From: Mycolicibacterium sp. BiH015
Lineage (GTDB): Bacteria; Actinomycetota; Actinomycetes; Mycobacteriales; Mycobacteriaceae
Assembly (NCBI RefSeq): GCF_027706845.1
Contig: NZ_JAQGCZ010000004.1
Coordinates: 310,001 to 374,000 of the forward strand
DNA length: 64,000 nucleotides
Direction: 5' to 3'
The number at the start of each line of letters is the position of its first letter. Position 1 is the stretch's first letter. This document shows positions 7,144-15,397 of the stretch, one piece after another. The position numbers were made by a program, and so were the translations under genes. The notes beneath the pieces are model-generated. The model ran no database searches. It was given only the letters and a program-made list of their open reading frames with translations, and was not told where the DNA came from.

Positions 7144-8964
7144 TCAGCTCAGGTGGTGAACCTCCTGCAACCCGTACACCGGTGTGGCCATGCCCTCGAA
7201 ACGTGCCTTGAGTTGTAAGGCCAGATACAGCGAGTAATGCCGGGACTGGTGCAGGTTGCCGCCGTGGAACCACAGGTTGGGTTGCTGGGTGGGCTTCCAC
7301 ATGTTGCGCTGCTCGCCCTCCCACGGGCCGGGATCCTTGGGGGTGTCGCTGCCCAGGCCCCACACCTTGCCGACGCGGTCGGCGACGTCCTGGCCGATCA
7401 GATCCGCGGCCCAACCGTTCATCGAGCCGTAGCCGGTCGCATAGACCACGACGTCGGCGGCCAGCTCGGTGCCGTCGGAGAGGACGACCGAGTTCTCGGT
7501 GAGGTGGTCGACCTGCCCGTGCGCGAGCTTGATTCGGCCGTCGGCGACCATGTCGCACGCGCCGACATCGATGTAGTACCCCGAGCCGCGCCGCAGATAC
7601 TTCATGAACAGCCCCGAACCGTCTGCCCCCCAATCCAATTCGAAGCCGGCCGCTTCCAGCCGGTCGTAGAAGTCCTTGTCGCGTTCCCGCATCCGGTCAT
7701 AGAGCGGGATCTGGAATTCGTGCATGATCCGGTACGGCAGTGAGGCGAACGTCAGGTCGGCCTTCTCGGTGGTCATCCCCGCGGCCAGCGCCCGCTCCGA
7801 GTACAGGTCGCCCAGGCCGATGTCCATCAGGGTGTCGGACTTGACGATGTGCGTGGAGGAGCGCTGCACCATCGTCACGTCCACGCCGTTCTCGTAGAGC
7901 GCCTTGCAGATGTCGTGCGCGGAGTTGTTCGAGCCGATCACCACGGCCTTCTTGCCGACATACCTGTCCGGACCTGGGTGCGCGCTGGAATGGTGCTGAT
8001 CGCCGCGGAAGACGTCCTGGCCGGGCAGAGTCGGGACGTTCGGCTTGCCCGACATGCCGGTCGCGAGCACCAGCTGAGTCGGGTGCAGCGTCAGCCGTTC
8101 ACCATCGCGGTCGACCTCCACGGTCCAGGTCCCGCTCGCGTCATCGAACGTCGCGGACAGACACGTCGTCTTCGACCAGTACGGCACCTCCATGACTCGG
8201 GTGTAGAACTCCAGCCAGTCGCCGATCTTGTCCTTGGGTGCGAACACCGGCCAGTTCTGCGGGAACGGCAGATACGGCAGGTGGTCGTACCAGACCGGGT
8301 CGTGCAGGCACAGCGACTTGTAACGCTTACGCCACTGGTCCCCGGGCCGCTCGTGCTTGTCGACCACGATCGCGGGCACGCCGAGCTGGCGCAGCCGCGC
8401 CCCGAGCGCGATGCCGCCCTGCCCTCCGCCGATCACCAGCACGTAGGGCGCAACCGTGCGGCCCAGCTCGGCGTCTTCGGCGGCCTTCTTCTCTGCCCAC
8501 GACCGCGGGTCCGGGTCGTCGCCGTGCACCGCACCGAGCACGCGAGTGGAGCCCTTGTGCTCCTCGTGGCCCTTGAGTTCCTGCAGCGCGGTCAGCAGCG
8601 TCCACGCCTCACTGCCTTTGAGGCGCAGATGCCCGACGCCGCGACCGGCGGCCGTCTCGAACTCGATGAAGGCCGAGGTCACGTCGCCCTCTGCGGTCGG
8701 TTCTTCGCGCGTGCGGAAGCCCGACGGGTCGGTCTCGGCGAGGCGCACACCGAGCATGTCGGCTATCTGGTCACGGCCTTCGAGCGTCTTGATGTTCCAG
8801 GTGAACGACACCAGATCACGCCAGAAGCTGTCGACGGCGAACATGCCGACGACGCGCTCGATGTCGCGGACGGCCAGTGCCGCCTCGAAGTCGGCGAGCC
8901 AGGCATCGACGCGCTGCTGCGGAGTGAGATCGGTGGTGGTCTGCGGGTCGAGAGTGGAAGTCAT
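7144..8964 (-). CDS. FAD/NAD(P)-dependent monooxygenase with N-terminal SnoaL-like domain
   Basis: 606 residues from the ATG at 8964. Residues 1-135 resemble a nuclear-transport-factor-2/SnoaL fold. Then comes an FAD-binding Rossmann motif (VIGGGQGGIALGARL, 177-191), a second dinucleotide motif (VVIGSNNSAHDICKAL) and a C-terminal DVVVYATGYGSMNGW, all as in flavin-containing and Baeyer-Villiger-like monooxygenases. It probably oxygenates a small organic substrate with NAD(P)H and O2. It is transcribed away from the butanediol dehydrogenase gene across a repeat-rich spacer and may share its regulator. Confidence 0.85.
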   Translation of the reverse strand: MTSTLDPQTTTDLTPQQRVDAWLADFEAALAVRDIERVVGMFAVDSFWRDLVSFTWNIKTLEGRDQIADMLGVRLAETDPSGFRTREEPTAEGDVTSAFIEFETAAGRGVGHLRLKGSEAWTLLTALQELKGHEEHKGSTRVLGAVHGDDPDPRSWAEKKAAEDAELGRTVAPYVLVIGGGQGGIALGARLRQLGVPAIVVDKHERPGDQWRKRYKSLCLHDPVWYDHLPYLPFPQNWPVFAPKDKIGDWLEFYTRVMEVPYWSKTTCLSATFDDASGTWTVEVDRDGERLTLHPTQLVLATGMSGKPNVPTLPGQDVFRGDQHHSSAHPGPDRYVGKKAVVIGSNNSAHDICKALYENGVDVTMVQRSSTHIVKSDTLMDIGLGDLYSERALAAGMTTEKADLTFASLPYRIMHEFQIPLYDRMRERDKDFYDRLEAAGFELDWGADGSGLFMKYLRRGSGYYIDVGACDMVADGRIKLAHGQVDHLTENSVVLSDGTELAADVVVYATGYGSMNGWAADLIGQDVADRVGKVWGLGSDTPKDPGPWEGEQRNMWKPTQQPNLWFHGGNLHQSRHYSLYLALQLKARFEGMATPVYGLQEVHHLS

Positions 8965-9000
8965 GTGAGCCAGACCACACCCCTCGATCAGGGTCTGGCA

Positions 9001-9049
9001 AGAGTTGCGAACCGTTGCATGTCGCGGTGCTGCAACCCTCTGCAACTCT
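9001..9049. promoter_or_regulatory. nested inverted repeats in a divergent promoter region
   Basis: Between the monooxygenase and butanediol dehydrogenase genes lie two nested inverted repeats: AGAGTTGC (9001-9008) pairs with GCAACTCT (9042-9049), and inside them GTTGCA (9014-9019) pairs with TGCAAC (9031-9036). The repeated GTTGCA/TGCAAC core suggests binding sites for one dimeric regulator serving both genes. The GAF-domain regulator encoded at 10950-12239 is the obvious candidate (inference). Confidence 0.6.
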
Positions 9050-9085
9050 TTCGCGGTGTGTCGGCGGTCACATAGGAATGTCGCC

Positions 9086-10141
9086 ATGAGAGCAGCTGTG
9101 TACTACGGACCGAACAAGCTCGAAGTCGACGACGTCGCCGAACCCGAGCCCCGTCCCGGGACCGTGAAACTCAAGGTCGGCTTCAACGGCATCTGCGGGA
9201 CGGACCTGCACGAGTTCTATGCCGGCCCGATCTTCGTGCCGACCTCACCACACCCGCTGACCGGTGCTCAACTGCCGCTGACGATGGGCCATGAGTTCTC
9301 CGGCACGATCACCGCCGTCGGTGCCGGCGTCACGGGATGGAGCGAGGGGGACCGCGTCGCCGTCGAACCCATCTACAAATGCGACCACTGCGGGCCGTGC
9401 CGGGCAGGCAACTACAACGTCTGCCGGCAGATCGGCTTCCACGGACTGATGTCCGACGGCGGCATGGCCGAGTACACGGTGGTTCCCACGAGCATGCTGC
9501 ACAGGCTTCCCGACACCGTCTCGCTGGAACTCGGCGCTCTCGTCGAACCGATGTCGGTCGCCTACCACGCCGCCACCCTCGGCGACGTTGCGCCCGGTGA
9601 CACCGCGATGGTGTTCGGCGCAGGTCCGATCGGCATCGGCCTGTGGTTTGCGCTGCGCGGCAAGGGACTCAACGATGTCTTCGTCGTCGAGCCGTCGCCG
9701 ACGCGGCGCGCCGCCATCGAAGCGCTCGGAGCCCAGACGCTGGACCCGACCGGTGTCGACGTGCCCGCCTTCGTTGCCGACCACACCGACGGCGAGGGCG
9801 CCGACGCGGTGTTCGACGCGGCGGGCGTAACCCCCGCCGTCACCGACGCGCTGGCCTGCGTCGGCTCGCGCAGACCGATGATCAGCGTCGCCATCTACGA
9901 AAAACCATTGGAGACACCGCTTCTGAACCTCGTGATGAACGAGTCCAGGATTCAGGGATCCCTCTGCTACACCGGCGCCGACTTCGAGGCCGTGATCGCG
10001 CTGATGGCCGACGGCAAGTACGACACCACCGGGTGGGTGACCCGGATACCGCTCGACGGGGTGGTCGACGAGGGGTTCGAGGCATTGCACGCCGGTAAGA
10101 AGATGAAAGTCCTCGTCGACCCGAACGGAGAAGGCGCATGA
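9086..10141 (+). CDS. zinc-dependent 2,3-butanediol dehydrogenase family protein
   Basis: A 351-residue medium-chain dehydrogenase. The catalytic zinc ligands are visible as Cys37 (GICGTD), His69 and Glu70 (GHE), and the structural zinc site as Cys99, 102, 105 and 113 (CDHCGPCRAGNYNVC). The cofactor motif is FGAGPIGIG. The pattern FYAGPIFVPTSPHPLTG is typical of (R,R)-butanediol dehydrogenases, which interconvert butanediol and acetoin with NAD. The stop overlaps the start of the next gene, an acetoin reductase-like SDR, which supports this substrate. A longer frame upstream of the ATG covers the operator region and is not coding. Confidence 0.88.
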   Translation: MRAAVYYGPNKLEVDDVAEPEPRPGTVKLKVGFNGICGTDLHEFYAGPIFVPTSPHPLTGAQLPLTMGHEFSGTITAVGAGVTGWSEGDRVAVEPIYKCDHCGPCRAGNYNVCRQIGFHGLMSDGGMAEYTVVPTSMLHRLPDTVSLELGALVEPMSVAYHAATLGDVAPGDTAMVFGAGPIGIGLWFALRGKGLNDVFVVEPSPTRRAAIEALGAQTLDPTGVDVPAFVADHTDGEGADAVFDAAGVTPAVTDALACVGSRRPMISVAIYEKPLETPLLNLVMNESRIQGSLCYTGADFEAVIALMADGKYDTTGWVTRIPLDGVVDEGFEALHAGKKMKVLVDPNGEGA

Positions 10142-10932
10142 TGCTGCAGGGCAAGGTCGCACTGGTGACCGGTGCGGCACGAGGGATCGGACGGGGCATC
10201 GCGCTGCGGCTGGCGCGGGACGGCGCGGATGTCGCCCTCGTCGACGTCCGGCCAGAAGGCCTCGACGAGGTCGCCGCCGCGATCGCCGGGATCGGCTCGA
10301 AATCAACCACATTCGTCGCTGATGTCAGCGACCGCGGCCAGGTGTTCGCCGCCGTGGAGCACGCCGCGTCCGCCTTGGGCGGATTCGACATCATGGTGAA
10401 CAACGCCGGTATCGCGATGGTGGGACCGATCGAGGATGTGACGCCCGCGCAGGTCGAAAAGCTGTGGGCGATCAACATCAACGGTGTGCTGTGGGGGATC
10501 CAGGCCGCCGTTGCCAAGTTCAAAACATTGAAGAATAAAGAACAAGGAAAGATCAGCAGGATTATCAATGCGAGTTCCATCGCCGGTCACGACGGATTCG
10601 CGATGCTCGGTCCCTACAGCGCGTCCAAGTTCGCCGTCCGGGCCCTGACACAGGCCGCCGCCAAAGAGCACGCCGTCGACGGCATCACGGTCAATGCGTA
10701 CTGCCCGGGCGTCGTCGGCACCGACATGTGGGTGGAGATCGACAAACGGTTCGCCGAGCTCACCGGGGCGGCCGAAGGCGAGACCTACGACAAGTTCGTC
10801 GGCGGCATCGCGCTCGGTCGCGCGGAGACACCCGATGACGTGGCCGGCTTCGTCTCCTACCTGGCGGGCCCGGACGCCGACTACATGACCGGGCAGTCCG
10901 GCCTGATCGACGGCGGCCTGGTCTACCGCTGA
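10138..10932 (+). CDS. short-chain dehydrogenase, acetoin (diacetyl) reductase-like
   Basis: 264 residues with the SDR cofactor motif TGAARGIG (about 12-19), NNAG, and the catalytic Ser and YSASK (Tyr-x-x-x-Lys) near residue 160. The order of motifs and the phrase TGQSGLIDGG resemble acetoin/diacetyl reductases (BudC type). It overlaps the butanediol dehydrogenase stop (ATGA) and so is translated with it. Together the pair would cycle butanediol, acetoin and diacetyl. The segment AKFKTLKNKEQGKISRIINASS is unusually AT-rich and lysine-rich compared with its surroundings. Confidence 0.85.
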   Translation: MMLQGKVALVTGAARGIGRGIALRLARDGADVALVDVRPEGLDEVAAAIAGIGSKSTTFVADVSDRGQVFAAVEHAASALGGFDIMVNNAGIAMVGPIEDVTPAQVEKLWAININGVLWGIQAAVAKFKTLKNKEQGKISRIINASSIAGHDGFAMLGPYSASKFAVRALTQAAAKEHAVDGITVNAYCPGVVGTDMWVEIDKRFAELTGAAEGETYDKFVGGIALGRAETPDDVAGFVSYLAGPDADYMTGQSGLIDGGLVYR

Positions 10933-10949
10933 CATGGGGAGCACACTGG

Positions 10950-12239
10950 TTGTCGATGCAGGTTTCACCGGTGCCTGAACCCGCCGTCGCCGTCGGGGAG
11001 GACCCGCGCAGCTATGCGCGGCTGATGTCGGCTGTCTACGACGCGACGATGGCAGGTCACCGGGCGCCTGCCCGGCCGCGGGAGGTCATCGGCGACTCGT
11101 GGCGCCGGATGATGGCCAACGGGGTGCATCCCGACGAGGTCGTGCCCGTCGTCGAGGCCGGTGCGCTGGAGATGCTGCGGCGCTCCTCGGGGCTGATGGA
11201 TGTGCTCGACGAGATCTCGCACGGGCTTGAATCACTGGTCGCCGAGGGGGAGAACATCCTCGTGGTGGCCGACGCCTCGGGCCGGGTGCTGTGGCGCTCC
11301 GGGTCGCCCGCGGTACTCAGCAACGCCGACCGGCTCGGGTTCGTCGAAGGCGCCAACTGGGGGGAAGGCTCCGTCGGCACCAACGCCATCGGCACGGCGC
11401 TGGTGTCTCAGCGTGCGGTGCAGGTGTTCTCCGCCGAGCATTTCCTGCGCAGCCACCACCCATGGACCTGCGCCGGCGCTCCGATCCGGGATCCGCGCAC
11501 CGGTCAGGTGATCGGCGTCGTCGATGTCTCGGGCCCGGCGGCCACCGTGCACCCAACCACCATCGCCCTCGTCGACGCCGTCGCCCGCCTGGCCGAGTCC
11601 CACCTGCGCCAGGAACACGACCGCACGTTGAACCGGCTGCGCGCCCTGGCCGCACCGATCCTGGCGCGGATGGGCAGCCCTGCACTGGCCGTCGACACCG
11701 AGGGCTGGGTGGCCGCGGTCGATGCGATGCCGCTGCACAACCGGATCCTGTTGCCCGAGCAGATGGGGCCGGGACGCATGTGGCTGGCGACGCTGGGGAT
11801 GTGCGCGGTCGAGCCGCTGCCCGGGGGATGGCTGGTGCGGCTGGCGGCGGACGAGGATTTCGCTCACGGCGCGGCGTCCCAGGTGACACTGGACCTTCGC
11901 GATCCGGACCGGCCGTCGCTGGTGATGGCGGGGGAGTTCGGCAGCTGGCGTCATGATCTGTCCTTGCGGCACGCGGAAATCCTTTGCGCACTTGCCCTTT
12001 CGCCGCAGGGTCGGTCGGCGCCTCAGTTGGCCGAGGACCTCTACGGCGACCGATCCAGGGTGGTGACGGTGCGCGCGGAGATGTCGCGGCTGCGCAAGCA
12101 GTTCACCGGACTGCTTGCCGCTCAGCCCTACCGGTTCTCGGGCGCGCTGGAGCTGTCCGTGTGCTATCCGGCCGACAGGCGGTTGCTGCTGCCGCCGTCG
12201 AGCGCACCCGCGATTCGCGCAGCGAGGGAGAATGGCTGA
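10950..12239 (+). CDS. GAF-domain transcriptional regulator (AcoR/MimR-like sensor half)
   Basis: About 429 residues. An N-terminal region with SWRRMMANGVHPDEVVPVV leads into a GAF domain (about 75-220) that contains the phrase WGEGSVGTNAIGTAL, the hallmark of AcoR-type activators sensing small alcohols, ketones or acetoin. The AAA+ sigma-54 domain is absent. Instead the C-terminus (SLRHAEILCALALSPQGRSAPQLAEDLYGDRSRVVTVRAEMSRLRKQF) looks like a winged helix. It follows the butanediol/acetoin genes and probably activates them. The start is TTG at 10950, or ATG two codons later. Confidence 0.82.
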   Translation: MSMQVSPVPEPAVAVGEDPRSYARLMSAVYDATMAGHRAPARPREVIGDSWRRMMANGVHPDEVVPVVEAGALEMLRRSSGLMDVLDEISHGLESLVAEGENILVVADASGRVLWRSGSPAVLSNADRLGFVEGANWGEGSVGTNAIGTALVSQRAVQVFSAEHFLRSHHPWTCAGAPIRDPRTGQVIGVVDVSGPAATVHPTTIALVDAVARLAESHLRQEHDRTLNRLRALAAPILARMGSPALAVDTEGWVAAVDAMPLHNRILLPEQMGPGRMWLATLGMCAVEPLPGGWLVRLAADEDFAHGAASQVTLDLRDPDRPSLVMAGEFGSWRHDLSLRHAEILCALALSPQGRSAPQLAEDLYGDRSRVVTVRAEMSRLRKQFTGLLAAQPYRFSGALELSVCYPADRRLLLPPSSAPAIRAARENG

Positions 12240-12240
12240 C

Positions 12241-12717
12241 ATGGATGCACCGAACCGGGCACTGGTGACCGAGGACGCCGCCGAGCTGCTACGCGAACTG
12301 CAGCAGCGGCACGGAGAGCTGATGTTCCATCAGTCCGGCGGCTGCTGTGACGGGTCGTCCCCGATGTGTTACCCCGCCGGCGACTTCATCGTCGGCGATC
12401 GCGATGTGCTGCTGGCCGTGCTCGACGTCGGCGACGGCGTGCCGGTGTGGATCTCGGGTCCGCAGTTCGACACCTGGAAGCACACCCAACTGGTGATCGA
12501 CGTGGTGTCCGGCCGCGGTGGCGGCTTCAGCCTGGAATCGCCGGAGGGCAAGCGATTCCTCTCCCGCGGCCGGGCATTCACCGACGAGGAGAACCGTGCG
12601 CTCGACGCCGCACCGCCGTTGACGGGGGCGGCATACGAGCGCGGAGAGCGCCCGCAGGCGAACGGCACGCACATCGTCGCCGATGCCGTCGACGCCTGCG
12701 CAATTCCCCAGCGGTAG
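12241..12717 (+). CDS. DUF779 family protein
   Basis: 158 residues with the family signature HQSGGCCDGSSPMCYPAGDF, whose cysteines suggest metal binding. DUF779 genes usually sit beside aldehyde dehydrogenase genes and are assumed to help the enzyme. In M. tuberculosis the homologue Rv0459 follows an aldehyde dehydrogenase (from memory), but here it follows the GAF regulator. The ATG at 12241 is chosen because a GAGGGAG sequence lies 10 bases upstream; an ATG at 12232 is too close to it. Confidence 0.8.
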   Translation: MDAPNRALVTEDAAELLRELQQRHGELMFHQSGGCCDGSSPMCYPAGDFIVGDRDVLLAVLDVGDGVPVWISGPQFDTWKHTQLVIDVVSGRGGGFSLESPEGKRFLSRGRAFTDEENRALDAAPPLTGAAYERGERPQANGTHIVADAVDACAIPQR

Positions 12718-12942
12718 CCGACGCGCCGAGAGGGCGCACAGCGTGTCTTTTCGAGCGTTTCGGCGATCTGGCCGCACTCTCGGCGCGGCGAGTCGAGACA
12801 CAACATCATCACGATCCCTGCGCGATCGTACGAAGGCGACGTGCTGAGACGATGCTCGTCGTGATCGGGCCGTTACGGCGGGCGCGCGAAATGGCGGCGC
12901 GGCGTGCGGAATACGGTCGTAGGCGGCGTTATCGTCAGTGAC

Positions 12943-13221
12943 GTGATCCCGTTGCCACGAGCATCGGTCCTCGCCGGAGTGATGATCATCGGAGTCGCTT
13001 TGGGGATGATGGCCGCGCTCATCGCCGCCGTCGAAATCACCGCGACGGTAAGACCCGACGTCGTGATCGGCGCCGTCATCGGTGTCCCCAGCGTGATCGG
13101 CTTCTTGACGATCCTGTTCTCGAGCAAGCGGTGGGTGACCGCCGTCGGCGCCATGATCCTGGCGATCGGTCCGGGCTGGTTCGGTGCGCTCACCGCGATC
13201 CAGGTGGCTTCCGGTGTCTGA
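12943..13221 (+). CDS. small conserved hydrophobic protein (Rv0460-like)
   Basis: About 92 residues from the GTG at 12943 (an upstream GTG at 12904 would add 13). Three hydrophobic segments cover most of the length (VLAGVMIIGVALGMMAALIAAVEI, VVIGAVIGVPSVIGFLTILF, VGAMILAIGPGWFGAL). By position ahead of lpd it corresponds to Rv0460 of M. tuberculosis. It ends inside the start of the next membrane protein gene, so the two are coupled. Function unknown. The 225 bases before it (12718-12942) show no gene or clear signal to me. Confidence 0.65.
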   Translation: MIPLPRASVLAGVMIIGVALGMMAALIAAVEITATVRPDVVIGAVIGVPSVIGFLTILFSSKRWVTAVGAMILAIGPGWFGALTAIQVASGV

Positions 13222-13648
13222 GCAAACCCAAGCGTTCACACCGGAATTCACCGGCAGCCTCGCCGCGCAGACCGTGATCGACGACCCGGCGTACGCCGGC
13301 GAGGTTCCCCCGCAGCCGCCGGCGCAGCCGATCGTCGTCCCGGGCATCCCCCAGTTCGTGGGCCGCGGGCGGTTCCTGCTCGTCGTCGTCGGCCTGTGGC
13401 TGGCGGGTGCCGCAGCGGGGGCGGGCTTCTACTACTGGTGGTTCCAATCGCTCGACAAGGCGATGCCGGTGTTCGCGGTGCTGGTCTTCGTCGTGGCATG
13501 CATCGTCGGCAGCCTGCTGACCGCGATGGTCCAGGAGCGGCCGAACATCGCGGCGATGTCCCTGGCGCTGATGTCGACACCACTGGCGGCGGCGATCGGC
13601 GCGGGAGTGTTGTACGGGAGTGTCGCCTTCGGCTGGATCGTCATCTAG
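13214..13648 (+). CDS. conserved membrane protein (Rv0461-like)
   Basis: 144 residues from a GTG that overlaps the preceding stop. A proline-rich N-terminal tail (PPQPPAQPIVVPGIPQF) is followed by three membrane helices, the first being FLLVVVGLWLAGAAAGAGFYYWW. It lies between the Rv0460-like gene and lpd, as Rv0461 does in M. tuberculosis. The role is unknown. The proline-rich cytoplasmic tail could bind a partner, but I see no motif to name it. Confidence 0.75.
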   Translation: MSEQTQAFTPEFTGSLAAQTVIDDPAYAGEVPPQPPAQPIVVPGIPQFVGRGRFLLVVVGLWLAGAAAGAGFYYWWFQSLDKAMPVFAVLVFVVACIVGSLLTAMVQERPNIAAMSLALMSTPLAAAIGAGVLYGSVAFGWIVI

Positions 13649-13703
13649 CGCTGTTCGACCGCAGCACGCACTCGCCTTGCCGCGCCCACTAGGGTAGGTA
13701 GAC

Positions 13704-15104
13704 GTGACCCACTATGACGTCGTCGTTCTCGGAGCCGGCCCCGGCGGATACGTTGCGGCCATTCGCGCCGCCCAGCTCGGGCTGAGCACCGCCATCGTCG
13801 AACCCAAGTACTGGGGCGGCGTCTGCCTCAACGTCGGGTGCATCCCGTCGAAGGCCTTGCTGCGCAACGCCGAGCTCGCCCACGTCTTCACCAAAGAGGC
13901 CAAGACGTTCGGTATCACCGGTGAGGCGAGCTTCGACTACGGCGCCGCGTTCGACCGCAGCCGCAAGGTCGCCGACGGTCGCGTCGCCGGCGTGCACTTC
14001 CTGATGAAGAAGAACAAGATCACTGAGATCCACGGCTACGGCAAGTTCACGGGGCCGAACAGCATCGAGGTCGATCTCAATGAAGGTGGGACCGAGAAGG
14101 TCGAGTTCGACAACGCGATCATCGCGACCGGCGCCAGCACACGCCTGGTTCCGAACACGTCGCTGTCGGAGAACGTCGTCACCTATGAAGAGCAGATCAT
14201 GGAGCGCGAGCTCCCCGGGTCGATCATCATCGCCGGAGCGGGCGCCATCGGCATGGAGTTCGCCTACGTGATGAAGAACTACGGCGTCGACGTGACGATC
14301 GTCGAGTTCCTGCCGCGCGCGCTGCCCAACGAGGACGCCGAGGTCTCCAAGGAGATCGAGAAGCAGTACAAGAAGCTGGGCGTGAAGATCCTGACCGGCA
14401 CCAAGGTCGAGAAGATCCGTGATGAGGGAGCTGATGGGTCCGTTTATGTGACCGTCAGCAAGAACGACAAGACCGAGGAACTGAAGGCCGACAAGGTCAT
14501 GCAGGCGATCGGCTTCGCCCCGAACGTCGAGGGATTCGGACTGGACAAGGCCGGCGTCGAGCTCACCGACCGCAAGGCCATCGGCATCGACGACTACATG
14601 CGCACCAACGTCGGCCACATCTACGCGATCGGTGACGTCACCGGCAAGCTGCAGCTCGCGCACGTCGCCGAGGCGATGGGCGTGGTCGCCGCCGAGACCA
14701 TCGCCGGCGCCGAGACGCTGGCGCTCGGCGATTACCGGATGATGCCGCGCGCCACGTTCTGCCAGCCTCAGGTCGCGAGCTTCGGGCTCACCGAACAACA
14801 GGCCAAGGACGAGGGCTACGACGTCGTCGTGTCGAAGTTCCCGTTCACCGCCAACGGCAAGGCGCACGGTCTCGGCGACCCGACCGGCTTCGTGAAGCTG
14901 ATCGCCGACAAGAAGCACCTCGAACTGCTCGGTGGCCACCTCATCGGGCCCGACGTCGCCGAACTGCTGCCCGAGCTGACCCTGGCGCAGAAGTGGGACC
15001 TCACCGCCAACGAGCTCGCGCGCAACGTCCACACCCACCCGACCTTGTCGGAGGCGATGCAGGAGTGCTTCCACGGCCTGGTCGGCCACATGATCAATTT
15101 CTAG
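13704..15104 (+). CDS. lpdC: dihydrolipoamide dehydrogenase (Lpd, E3)
   Basis: 466 residues from GTG. The flavoenzyme motifs are plain: FAD site [19 protein letters not shown], redox disulfide [16 protein letters not shown] site [28 protein letters not shown], second FAD motif YAIGDVTG, and the C-terminal catalytic [10 protein letters not shown]. It reoxidises dihydrolipoamide in pyruvate and 2-oxo acid dehydrogenase complexes; in mycobacteria it also serves the AhpC/AhpD peroxidase system. The neighbours match the lpdC (Rv0462) locus, so this is the housekeeping copy. Confidence 0.96.
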   Translation: MTHYDVVVLGAGPGGYVAAIRAAQLGLSTAIVEPKYWGGVCLNVGCIPSKALLRNAELAHVFTKEAKTFGITGEASFDYGAAFDRSRKVADGRVAGVHFLMKKNKITEIHGYGKFTGPNSIEVDLNEGGTEKVEFDNAIIATGASTRLVPNTSLSENVVTYEEQIMERELPGSIIIAGAGAIGMEFAYVMKNYGVDVTIVEFLPRALPNEDAEVSKEIEKQYKKLGVKILTGTKVEKIRDEGADGSVYVTVSKNDKTEELKADKVMQAIGFAPNVEGFGLDKAGVELTDRKAIGIDDYMRTNVGHIYAIGDVTGKLQLAHVAEAMGVVAAETIAGAETLALGDYRMMPRATFCQPQVASFGLTEQQAKDEGYDVVVSKFPFTANGKAHGLGDPTGFVKLIADKKHLELLGGHLIGPDVAELLPELTLAQKWDLTANELARNVHTHPTLSEAMQECFHGLVGHMINF

Positions 15105-15383
15105 TTGAGATCGATCTGGGTCGCCGGCGTCGGCGGACTGGTGGTCGGCCACATCCTGTGGCTGGCCGCCATCTCGTTTGCCATCGCCTCGGAGGATGTG
15201 TCCACCTGGGTGCTCGTGGTCGCCGGGGTGTCCTTCGTCATCGGGGCCGGCGCTGCACTGGCGGGCCGGCACAAATGGCGCCAGAAGACGCCGGAATCCG
15301 AGACTTGGGCGGCGTTCTTGTGGGGGCTGCCCATCACCCCGGTGCTGTTGTCGGTGATTGTGCTCGGGGTGACCTACCTCTAG
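15105..15383 (+). CDS. small membrane protein downstream of lpd (Rv0463-like)
   Basis: 92 residues from a TTG directly after the lpd stop, with no gap. Three hydrophobic stretches are separated by a short basic loop (RHKWRQKTPESE). Position and size match Rv0463. The rare start codon and the abutting stop imply reinitiation by ribosomes leaving lpd. Function unknown. Confidence 0.72.
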   Translation: MRSIWVAGVGGLVVGHILWLAAISFAIASEDVSTWVLVVAGVSFVIGAGAALAGRHKWRQKTPESETWAAFLWGLPITPVLLSVIVLGVTYL

Positions 15384-15397
15384 GACAGAATGGCCCG

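Noticed and set aside
10486..10560. AT-rich patch in the acetoin reductase gene as a frameshift or insertion
   Set aside because: The reading frame continues with intact SDR motifs on both sides; it is an unusual but coding segment.
13689..15272. 527-codon frame on the minus strand over lpd
   Set aside because: It mirrors the strongly conserved lpd gene; long antisense frames are common in high-GC DNA.
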